Shown here: one piece after another, positions 23,601-33,397 of the stretch
Layout: each line of letters begins with the position of its first letter
Numbering within the stretch: the stretch's first letter is position 1
From: Armigeres subalbatus
Lineage: Eukaryota > Arthropoda > Insecta > Diptera > Culicidae
Direction of reading: 5' to 3'
Assembly: GCF_024139115.2 (NCBI RefSeq)
Contig: NC_085141.1
Location: forward strand, 172,310,994 to 172,374,993
DNA length: 64,000 nucleotides
The notes under the pieces: model-generated
Database searches by the model: none
What the model saw: only the letters and a program-made list of their open reading frames with translations
What the model was told of the DNA's origin: nothing
Position numbers and translations under genes: made by a program

Positions 23601-24975
23601 AATTCCGTTTTTCACAACAAATGTACGTGCTAAATGAAATCCAACAAGCCACATGCATTCTACAAGGCCCATTCTACAAAATTCAAACTTTATTCTAAAA
23701 GTGAGGAGCCGAAATTCAGCTTTGCAGAGGAGAGAAACCAAATTTCTATGAAAATACGTAATTTTGTGAATGAAATTCCGTTTTTCACAACAAATGTACG
23801 TGCCAAATGAAATCCAACAACCCACATGCATTCTACAAGGCCCATTCTACAAAATTCAAACTTTATTCTAAAAGTGAGGAGTCGAAATTCAGCTTTGCAG
23901 AGGAGAGAAACCAAATTTCTATGAAAATACGTAATTTTGTGAATGAAATTCCGTTTTTCACAACAAATGTACGTGCCAATTGAAATCCAACAACCCACAT
24001 GCATTCTACAAGGCCCATTCTACAAAATTCAATCTTTATCCTAAAAGTGAGGAGTCGAAATTCAGCTTTGCAGAGGAGAGAAACCAAATTTCTATGAAAA
24101 TACGTACTTTTGTGAATGAAATTCCGTTTTTCACAACAAATGTACGTGCCAATTGAAATCCAACAACCCACATGCATTCTACAAGGCCCATTCTACAAAA
24201 TTCAATCTTTATCCTAAAAGTGAGGAGTCGAAATTCAGCTTTGCAGAGGAGAGAAACCAAATTTCTATGAAAATACGTACTTTTGTGAATGAAATTCCGT
24301 TTTTCACAACAAATGTACGTGCTAAATGAAATCCAACAAGCCACATGCATTCTACAAGGCCCATTCTACAAAATTCAAACTTTATTCTAAAAGTGAGGAG
24401 CCAAAATTCAGCTTTGCAGAGGAGAGAAACCAAATTTCTATGAAAATACGTACTTTTGTGAATGAAATTCCGTTTTTCACAACAAATGTACGTGCCAAAT
24501 GAAATCCAACAACCCACATGCATTCTACAAGGCCCATTCTACAAAATTCAAACTTTATTCTAAAAAGTGAGAGTCGAAATTCAGCTTTGCAGAGAGAAAC
24601 CAAATTTCTATGAAAATACGTACTTTTGTGAATGAAATTCCGTTTTTCACAACAAATGTACGTGCCAATTGAAATCCAACAACCCACATGCATTCTACAA
24701 GGCCCATTCTACAAAATTCAATCTTTATCCTTAAAGTGAGGAGTCGAAATTCAGCTTTGCAGAGGAGAGAAACCAAATTTCTATGAAAATACGTACTTTT
24801 GTGAATGAAATTCCGTTTTTCACAACAAATGTACGTGCTAAATGAAATCCAACAAGCCACATGCATTCTACAAGGCCCATTCTACAAAATTCAAACTTTA
24901 TTCTAAAAGTGAGGAGCCGAAATTCAGCTTTGCAGAGGAGAGAAACCAAATTTCTATGAAAATACGTACTTTCAT
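20690..24975 (-). repeat. 173-bp tandem array, right arm (about 25 units, inverted relative to the left arm)
   Basis: The unit is the reverse complement of the left-arm unit. Between 23.2 and 24.9 kb unit variants recur in blocks: GCTAAATGAAATCCAACAAG occurs near 23630, 24322 and 24838, spaced by close to four and then three units. This is a sign of recent unequal exchange or block amplification. Some older units near 21850-22240 have single-base losses. Confidence 0.9.
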
Positions 24976-25180
24976 TAATTAAAATGCGTTTTTCTCAAAA
25001 ACTGGACGTGTTACAAAAAATCTGAATACGTACCTGAATTCAGCGTAAAAAAATCTATTGAGTACATTAAAAATGGTTGAAGGGAGCGAAAAAAAGTTCA
25101 ATTTTGTTGGATAGTGTAATTTTTTTTCTCGAAAAATGTTTGTTTCAATAGTGCACAGCCTATTTGTATATAAAACTAGC

Positions 25181-25215
25181 TGACCCGGGTAACTTCTTCT
25201 AAATCAAAACTGACA
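25181..25215 (-). mobile_element. Probable Helitron 3' end (fragment)
   Basis: ACTAGCTGACCCGGGTAACTT is the reverse complement of a Helitron-like 3' terminus (…GGGTCAGCTAG followed by T) and resembles the end of the copy at 31356-31743. I cannot find the other end, so the rest is probably eroded or interrupted by the hAT MITE. Confidence 0.4.
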
Positions 25216-25457
25216 TAAATAATTAATCATGTTATTTTGTTCAAAATTGCGTACAGTTGGAAATATTGCTTTATTTCAACTAAGTAAAATCAAGAAAAAG
25301 TCCTAAAACGGGTTCCACAATTATTAAGCTTTTGTTTTTGTCTCTCGCTTGCTTTTGAAGAGTTGTGTCCATAAAACCTCAAGATAGTGTTTAAATTGTA
25401 TTCTATCGCAAAATAAATATGAATGTCGTGAAACCGTTAAAGCCGTAGCACTTAGAG

Positions 25458-25883
25458 CAGAGCTTCCCAAACTTTTGGGTATGCGACCCACCTAGCAAAA
25501 TTATATATGTCTCGCGACCCACCTATGAAAAAATGCATTTTACCAAGTAGTATTAAGCATTGATTGAATCAGAATGTCATCTGTTTCGGCAAGTTTTACA
25601 AAAATATTCACGTTACCTTCATGTACAAATGCAAAAATTGACAAACATGATATTGTTTGTCAAAATGTTTTTATTTTTCTTCATTAAGGGGACAGCTTTT
25701 AGGCATAAATGTTTTCATATATATTTTAAATAAAATGCGGTTTGAACTTGAAATTATGTTCCTGATAAAAAATGATCAAAAGGTTTGGCATTCGAGCTGC
25801 AATTAATAGTTGTTCTACGCGACCCACCAACAATCCGCTCGCGACCCCCCTGGGGGTCGGGACCCACAGTTTGGGAAACCATG
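25458..25883. mobile_element. hAT-superfamily MITE with 8-bp TSD
   Basis: Termini CAGAGCTTCCCAAAC and GTTTGGGAAACCATG are inverted repeats extending into GGGTCGCGACCC-like sequence. The 8-bp duplication ACTTAGAG flanks both ends (25450-25457, 25884-25891). Eight-bp duplications and CAGNG-like termini are hAT traits. No transposase is encoded. Confidence 0.85.
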
Positions 25884-25974
25884 ACTTAGAGAAAAAAGTG
25901 AAACAATGCGAGCGTTTTATCAGCGATAATAACCTCTTATTATAATCACACATTATTTCTCTAATGTGCGCTGC

Positions 25975-26262
25975 TCGGGTAGTCAGTTTGGTACGGCGGC
26001 GAACTCTATCTTGGGAAGTCCAAAGTACGTACGATTTCCAGCCACTATGCGCCTCCGAATTTCTTTGCTGGTATCATTCTCGGCAGTCACCAGTGAGCCC
26101 AAGTACACAAATTCTCCTACCACATGTGTTCGTCTATTAGCTGCCATAGCTGGTCTCGATCGATTGTATCATATGCGGCTTTGAAGTCGATGAATAGATG
26201 ATATGTGTGCACGTTGTATTCACGGCATTTCTGCAATACTTGGCGAATGGCGAACACCATAA
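25975..26262 (-). pseudogene. RTE-like family C fragments joined by a deletion
   Basis: Two pieces on the minus strand match family C. The first (25975-26130) reads the YLGSLVT...NDTSREIRR block and RSNR-like segment. The second (26131-26262) reads FIDFKAAYDTIDRDQLWQL and the upstream RQVLQKCREYNV block. They are joined head-on with several hundred bases missing between them, leaving a non-functional relic. Confidence 0.75.
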
Positions 26263-27311
26263 TAAGAATTAAAATTAAGAAAAGTGTCATAACTGGTACA
26301 TGCGGATTAAGCAATTTCGGGGACTAACACGAATTTAAATACGGTTTTCACATTTGTTCTATGTAGCAGCAAGGAAAACCTTTTGCTTGACATATCAACA
26401 ACAGCCACGTGCCTTTTTATTTTTTTAAATAGTTGTTTATAAGTATATCGACGATTGGTTCACCCGCCTTAATTAATAACCTCTCCGGGTGGTTCAATAC
26501 CCTGAATATAGGCAATTAACTTTGAATGAACTGAAATAAAAATACCCAAATCAATCTTTGTTTAAAAAAATATCTTTGTTTTCTAGTTAAATTTACCTGA
26601 ATTAGATTTTGATAAAAACTTACTTTGAACAAGCCTTTTCATGAAAATTAGTAAAAGGAAATTTTTGTTTTTATTATACTGAATATAGCACTTTCCCATT
26701 AGGCGCTGGCAAAAGTGAACCCGCATAGTTACAAGAAGTTTTCAGTCAACGAAAATTGAATCTTGATTAAACGTTCTAGTTCAAACAATTGCATCGCATC
26801 AGGAAAAAAAGATAAAACCTCCAATTAATTCGCATCTTTTTGCATGCTCCTAAATTAGAAATCATATTATTATAACTTGTGTAGCAAACCAATGAACTCA
26901 TCTTTTACGTCGTTTTCTCAGCCGATAATGCCACAAGCAGCACTCTGGAATAGTATCCATCGGTCGTGGTTTACAATATTACAGTGAACAAAACATTCTC
27001 GATGCTGCAAACCAAACCACTATCATGGTTTTCGCATGAACTAACCGAAAGCGGAAGTAAGGGAGCACAGCAAAGTAAAGACGAATACTTTCTCACTGCT
27101 TTCCGGTACATTGTTGTCAAGAAGGATGCATGGAAGTGGAAAATAATTCATAAAAATAACTTTTGATTCCTAAGATGTTGCTACATAACATAGTTGTGAA
27201 TTGCGTATTGGGTTATGCAATGAACCAGATGACACCCTTCTTCTATCGAATATTGTAAGCCTAATGTTGATTGTTTATATGTTTACGGTCGGTCCTGAGC
27301 TCAAAGGTATA
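26263..27311. other. No gene recognised
   Basis: AT-rich intergenic sequence. A 66-codon + ORF at 26966-27166 has no recognisable motif. Confidence 0.45.
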
Positions 27312-27480
27312 AGGGAAGATCCATAAAGTACGTCACGCAAAAATTGGCGATTTTCAACCCCCCCTCCCGCCTTCGTCACACTTTTTGTATTAAAACTCCA
27401 AAATTTTTGTATGAGTCGTCACGCTGCTCGGAGACCCCCCTCCCCCCCTAGGAGCGAGACGTACTTTGTGGATGGCCCCT
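27312..27480. mobile_element. TIR MITE family G-like (copy 2, diverged)
   Basis: Ends AGGGAAGATCCATAAAGTACG and CGTACTTTGTGGATGGCCCCT are inverted, with TA-rich flanks and two C-rich runs inside. This follows the same plan as 18638-18792 and 50573-50738, but with a different terminal core. Confidence 0.7.
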
Positions 27481-27492
27481 AAGAAATGCAAT

Positions 27493-27690
27493 AAAAAAAA
27501 ACATATTAATCCACTTAGCGGTGATGCCTTTCTCGCGCGCATGAATTAAAGTAAAACCACAATATAGAGGTTCGAAATAGCACTATCAGCATTACATTCA
27601 ATGCATTGCAACATTTTATGATAAAATAGTTACCGAATGCAATGTCGATTGAGACAATTTGATGGGTGGAATATAATGACGTCTGGATCG
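27493..27690. mobile_element. Left end of TIR element family T (truncated)
   Basis: It starts with ATTAATCCACTTAGCGGTGA then TGCCTTTCTCG at 27525, matching 39867-39902. Similarity fades before 27700 and no right end follows. Confidence 0.55.
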
Positions 27691-28028
27691 GTTGGTTTAT
27701 AACACTTGGTTTTAATATAGTTGTCCAAAAACGACTCAATTTTGATATTGTTTATACGTAGATGCTGCAAGTTTTAACTATGATTTGAAAGTTATAAAAT
27801 AATAATATTGCTCTCCCTTCATTAAATACATACATATGTATATACTGGACATGTGCACATTCGAACCCGAGACGAATGTTCCCCGCGAGTGCGGGTGATC
27901 ATTTGTGATAGTTTGCAAAGAAGACTTATTTTCACCATGTGACACTATGTTTCCATTATTCGTCAATGTTTTCTTACTCCATTTTTATTTATACTTGTGC
28001 CTCAGAGATATGTCTATTCAATAATAGT

Positions 28029-28085
28029 GTGACGCAGATAGCTAAGGACTCTCGATCCGAAGGTCATGAGTTCGAATCCCGCAAC
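28029..28085 (+). repeat. tRNA-like sequence with a B-box (SINE or tRNA relic)
   Basis: GATAGCTAAGGACTCTC resembles a D-arm/A-box and GAGTTCGAATCCCGC is a good B-box. I cannot fold a proper anticodon stem or acceptor stem, so this is a tRNA-derived SINE head or decayed tRNA, not a working gene. Confidence 0.4.
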
Positions 28086-28159
28086 ATATGCAAATCAATT
28101 CATAAATGTTTTTTTTTGCATATTTTATTTTTAACTATTGCTGACCCAGCAAAATAAAA

Positions 28160-30752
28160 ATGCGCGCTGTGAACTACCTAGGACAAATTTTCATACGAAC
28201 CTTTATTTTAGTTCTTTACGATTTACTCAACATTACTCGTGATTTTCGCATTAAGAAATATTACAAAAACCCGTCCGAAACTATAACGAAGGTCTCTGCT
28301 GTAAGAATAACCAGAAAATAATTTTGTGAATGTGAAGTCTTGAAAATGAAAAATTATTCATAGACAGTTTGTTGATTGTCAACTAACCGCGACCCTCCAC
28401 GACCACAGGTATGAATCTGATAGATTATATATAAGAGCTGGTGTTCCCCAAAGAAGCAATTTCTCGGCCAGGTCAAAGATGTTTTTGGGTGGGAAACATT
28501 TATGACAGAATTGGACCTAAAAATCACTGTGAAACACTAATGCAAAAAGCAAACAGTTCAAAATTCCAATAGGAGGAGTATCTTCAAAACCATATTGTCG
28601 TAGATTTCCTAGATCATATTAATTCTAAGTGGAATACAACAAACGCCAATCGTCAAAAGCGGCTTTGAAGAAATCTTATAGAATTATTGCCGTGTGAACT
28701 TAATCGGAAATGTTCATCAAATGAACCCTTTCAATTCAATTGACTCGCTTATAGAATAGAATAGAAGCTACTCGATGAAGTGGTTCATAACCAGCCCAGG
28801 CAATGTCTTCAAAACACTACTTCAGCAGACCTTTCGACATGTAATACCATCTGTGTATGCAAACGTTCAATAGTAGGGAATGATTGCCGTTATCCCTACA
28901 ACAAGAGGCAATTTATCATCTCTCTTTCAAGACTGCATCCATTCCAACCATGAGATGAAACCCATCCTCATCTTGCTATAGCTTCATCCTAGATTTGCCC
29001 CGCGTCGCCACCAACCCCCCTATTTCGTCCACCCCGGCACCATGTAAATATCGTTCCTTGATCCCCGCTGGCAGTTGCTGGAATATAGTTTAATTAATTA
29101 CTCATATCAAGTCAATAGTTTGAAAGTTGAAAACTAATTAGCCTTTCTATACTGCAGCGGCAGCCTCTTGCAATGACAACAATCGCTTTCAGATGAAGAA
29201 TAATGGCCTCTGATTAAAGCCCGGAAACTTCAGCTGCAATTTCACGGTACGATTTGTGCGAAACTTCACAATGACATCGATCATCTTAATGCCGTTTTCC
29301 CGTGTATGCAGGATCCAGTGGCGATGATGATGCTGGCAAGTAAGTTTTTGCCATTGACGTCGAATTTGAGATATGTTTTATTACACCTGGGAGATGCTGC
29401 TAATGAGCCCCTTCTTACATCGCACCGTGGAGTATAGATAGCGTGGTCTCCGCTTCGCAGTGCCATGCCTTTCAAACGCATTCATCCCTGATGATGGGAA
29501 CACAATTGGATATGAAGGATTAAAAGGATACGCTTCAATCGATAGGGTGAATGGAGTTAATGATAGTCTTCATAGTCTATTCAGACCACGAGTTATATCA
29601 TATGATATTGAGTAACTAAATGTCAAAGTTAACACGTTCAATTTTTACTGGAAATAATGTACATATATGCCAATCATGTCGAAATATTATCTACATATCA
29701 CATGATAAAGTCTACAGTCTGAATAGGCTATTAGATTACACACAAGAGATAAGAAAAATGAATTTCATTTCAACGGTTGTCAATCAGAAATGCGATAAAA
29801 GGAAAAGCATAATTGTCAAAGGAGTAATAACGCCGTAAAGGTTTTTTCGTCATCAATGCTTATTTTAACTACAGAAGACATCTACCGACTCAGCACCATT
29901 CAGTGTTAGAACATCAGGAAAACCTTTTTTTAAGTTACATTATCGAATCGTACTTCGTCTAGCTTAGATATTGGAAATTTTGGGTCAAATTTATTAGGCT
30001 GACTTGACTCTTAAATTGCCAAGTTAAGGTTTTGCGTAGGAGCAAACTGGCTTCAGTACTGTTTCAACCACTTGCACTATCATTTCGCGGTAAATTCAGG
30101 TGTGGTCAATAGTTGGTAGTAATAGTTGATCAACATCAAATAGGGCTTTATTGAGTAATGAACACAACTGAAGTAAATTAATTTGATACACTCAGTCTAC
30201 ACCTATCATATTCACTATATAGTCAACTGGGCACAGTTTAGGAACTTTTACAGTTGAAAACCTAATAAAGAAAAAAAAAAGTTGAATTGAACGCGAATTG
30301 AACTTCTAAGCTAGAGCTGTGCGCCGCGGCCGCCGCCACCGCCTCCATTTTTGACCGGCGCGCCACTGCATTTTTTTTTTACCGCGAATGAATTTAAAGC
30401 GCGCCGCGCCATTGGCATTGCAATAATTTGGTTTTGGGGGTTCATATTCCTCCCTCAATTTGTTAGAAGAAAAATTCCGTTCAAGCCCTTATCACCCAAC
30501 CAGCAGATGGATGGCAGATTTTAATACAGTTCTGCATAAGAACCTTACAGAAACTGTATAATTATTTGGCATTTAGAATTTTGGAAGATTTTAATACAAT
30601 TTTGTATTGTAATCATACAGATTTGTATTATTTTAATACAATATCTGTATAAAAAGCTTGCAGAATTGTATATGCCAATATTTTTTACAATAATTTAATG
30701 CATGTTCCATTCGAAGCCATCTAAGAATTCCAAGAATTAGAGTACAGGGCTT
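28160..30752. other. No gene recognised
   Basis: Mostly AT-rich. Between 28980 and 29500 composition is more balanced and the minus strand has short open blocks with a CAG/GTGTAA donor-like site near 29390, but no identifiable peptide. A strongly GC-rich patch at 30322-30412 (GCCGCGGCCGCCGCC) looks like the end of a DNA element. Confidence 0.35.
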
Positions 30753-30765
30753 AAAGTCAACACAC

Positions 30766-31055
30766 TCTTCTTCTTCTTATTGGTATTACATCCCCACACT
30801 GGGACAGAGCCGCCTCGCAGCTTAGTGTTCATTTAGCACTTCCACAGTTACTAACTGCGAGGTTTCTAAGTCAGGTTACCATTTTTGCATTTGTATAACA
30901 TGAGGCTAGCACGATGATACTTCCATGCCCAGGGAAATCGAGCCAATTGCCAATCCGAAAATTGCCTAGACCGGCACCGGGAATCGAACCCAGCCACCCT
31001 CAGCATGGTCTTGCTTTGTAGCCGTGCGTCTTACCGCCCGGCTAAGGAGGGCCCC
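30766..31055 (-). mobile_element. Feilai-type tRNA-derived SINE
   Basis: Read on the minus strand it has GGCCCTCCTTAGCCGGGCGG (A-box region), GGGTTCGATTCCCGGTGCC (B-box), the body, and a (GAA)n tail. The 13-bp TSD AAAGTCAACACAC lies at 30753-30765 and 31056-31068. The family name is from recognition. The copy is complete. Confidence 0.85.
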
Positions 31056-31355
31056 AAAGTCAACACACGTACCGATTTATTTATTATTAGCTCCTCTTAG
31101 ATATGGAACCAGTACTGCAAAAGTTCGTGATGGTCAATATACAGAGAAAAGCGCCTGTTTTTCTATCTCAGGTGACCAAATGAAAGAACCGTGGGCTCTT
31201 TGAGCACTTTCGCATGAACAGTAGTCTTGAAAGGATGTTGTGCTTTGTTGTTTCATTTTTACTGTTCCCGCATGATTTGCATGCAGCAACTTTAAGACTT
31301 TATTTTGCATTGATTGGGGAATTTAGGATACTCGTTATCCTTTAAGAAATTCACA

Positions 31356-31743
31356 TCTATATACATAAAAATGAATTTCTGTCTGTCTGAACCTTATGGA
31401 CTCGGAAACTACTGAACTGATCGGCGTGAAAATTTGTATACAGAAGTTTTTGGGGCCGGGGAAGGTTCTTGAGATGGTTCGAGATCCCTCCCCCTTTGGA
31501 AAGGGGGGCTCCCATACAAATGAAACAGCGATTTCTTTATAACGTGAGAACTAATCAAGCCTAACCAAATTTGGTATGTTGAGGTTTTGGACGGGAAGAT
31601 ATGTTTCTGCGGTGGTTTGTAGCCCCTCCCCCTTCTGAAAAGGGGGGCTCCCATACAAATGAAACAATGATTTCTGCATAACTCGAGAACTAATCAGAGA
31701 ATAAATCAATTTTAGGCGAAACGAAGTTTGTCGGGTCTGCTAG
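31356..31743 (+). mobile_element. Non-autonomous Helitron
   Basis: The element begins TCTATATACATAAAAATG and ends GTTTGTCGGGTCTGCTAG. It sits between A (31355) and T (31744) with no duplication, as Helitrons do. It contains two near-repeats of a CTCCCATACAAATGAAAC block (about 31509 and 31648). No Rep/helicase is encoded. Confidence 0.75.
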
Positions 31744-32334
31744 TCATAAATAAGAAACACTGAGAAGTCTAGTTTTCACGATGGTTGTCGATAATCTGTG
31801 CTTTATTAAGTTGCTTTGCTTACAGCTAACCTATCGGCTTAATCTAGTACGTTGCTTAACTAGAAGATAGGAACAACCCATTTTCCAATTTGTCCAATCA
31901 GAAGAATACTAACCAATACTAATAAGCATGCACAAACGCATTGCTACTTCAACCTATGCGCTGTTGGGTTAGGTCAGCGAAGAACGGAAAAAGGAATGTT
32001 CTTGCGCTTTGCATGTTCTCATGAAATTCGATGCCACTAGACCGATTGTCAAGTGGTGCAATGTGTTGTTATTTGATGACTCAGTGTTACATGCATGGGA
32101 ATGCAAGTGTTCTAGAATGTTGCCACCCATGATGGGTATTGAGCTGTAAAATATAAACAATTAGCTGTTAAGCGACATGACCCAGATTTGTTCGTGGGAA
32201 AAGACTTTGTGAAAAAATATAGAAATGTACATCCAAGCGATGTAATGTTCGACCAACATGTAAGCATGTCGTAAATAACTTGAAAGCGTCAAAATACTTA
32301 ATTTATGATATTCTGGAAATTATCATGTTACAGG
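31744..32334. other. No gene recognised
   Basis: Non-coding sequence between the Helitron and the end of the Ty3/gypsy remnant. I compared it by eye with 43.9-44.6 kb and found no shared long terminal repeat. Confidence 0.45.
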
Positions 32335-33385
32335 AATCCCCACCCTATTCTGGTACAATAAACAGTCGTTAAAAATTTCTAAATCCTTATAATTCGCAAA
32401 AATATCAATAAAACGCCTCTCTAACCTTTCTGGCCAACCATCTGTAAATAGGATATGACTTGCTGTAATAAATCATCCTTCTTGGACCATTTGGCGACCT
32501 TTCTGAAATCAATTGGCAGATCTTCTCCGAAATTAAAACTATTTACCCATTCTGTATCTAAATTTTCCGGGACCATTTGGTCTAACGGGAACCTGGAGCA
32601 AAAATCCGCATTTGCCATTCGGGATGCAGGTCTGTATTCAATGTCAAATTCATAAATGGATAGCTCCAGTATGAACCTCTGCAATCGCGTCACATAAATT
32701 GAGTTTTCGTCACATAAATTGAGTTTCTTTACCGAATATCCCTACTAAAGGTTTATGATCCGTAAAAACTTTAAATTTTTGTCTATATAAATATTTGTGA
32801 AATTTGTTTACGGTGCTCACCAAAGCTAACGCTTCAAGGTGCAGAATAGGGTATTTACGTTGTGCCGCATTCAATGAAAAAGATGTAAAGCAAATTGGCT
32901 TTTCGCTTCCGTCAACAACATGAGAAATATCTCCTCCTAATCCAAAGCTGGATGCGTCCGAAACAATAACAATTGTTTTTTTTTGGATCATAGAACAGTT
33001 ACTCTAAAAATTTCGTATTCATCAACAATTGTTTACTTTCATTAAATGCTTTATCACAATTTGCGTCCCATTCAAACGTTACCGTATTCTTCAATAAATT
33101 GTACAAATGGTACAGCTTTATTGATAAATGGGGAATGAATTTATTATAGTAGTTGATAAGTCCCAAAAAAGATTTTAATTCAGTTTCAGGAGTTTTTGCT
33201 TCCTTTATCGTAAGAACTTTTTCTGGGCATGGCGATAACCCGCTGTCACTGATGATGTGTCCTAAATACTCAAGTTCCGTTACGAAAAAGCGACATTTGT
33301 CTAAATTTACTTTACTGTTTGCCTCTGAATTTTTTTCCAAAACTTGCAATAACTTGTTCCTACAGTCCTCAAAATCCTTCCCGGC
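32335..33385 (-). pseudogene. Ty3/gypsy pol: RT thumb, RNase H and start of integrase
   Basis: The fragment resumes right after the catalytic YLDD block with FEDCRNKLLQVL, KCRFFVTELEYLGH and SFLGLINYYNKFIPHL. RNase H shows SDASSFGLGG and FTDHKPLVGIFG, then EYRPASRMANADFCSR. A frame break near 32995 and a short duplication near 32697-32726 (the repeated 'cacataaattgagttt') interrupt the frame. The last recognisable residues, NDCLLYQNRVGIP, are the usual start of integrase before sequence similarity ends. Confidence 0.85.
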
Positions 33386-33397
33386 AATCAATACATC

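Larger units (their letters stand above)
18921..25119. mobile_element. Giant foldback element with 173-bp tandem-array arms
   Basis: The outermost about 170 bp on each side are inverted copies: 18921-19089 against 24976-25119, sharing GTAACACGTCCAGTTTTTGAG and CTCCCTTCAACCAT blocks. Inside, a 173-bp unit is tandemly repeated in one orientation in the left arm and in the opposite orientation in the right arm. The change of direction occurs at about 20656-20690 with almost no spacer. Arms are unequal, about 1.7 and 4.4 kb. This matches the architecture of Foldback-type DNA transposons, whose inverted ends contain tandem repeats. No transposase is present. The TSD is unclear. Confidence 0.75.

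Noticed and set aside
19336..24949. Many 70-160-codon ORFs in both directions
   Set aside because: They repeat every 173 bp and come from the tandem arrays of the foldback element.
18921..25119. CRISPR array
   Set aside because: The genome is eukaryotic, and the repeats are 173 bp, head-to-tail, with no unique spacers and no cas genes.
29200..29500. Host exons on the minus strand
   Set aside because: There is a donor-like site and open frame, but the acceptor lacks a pyrimidine tract and the peptide is not recognised.
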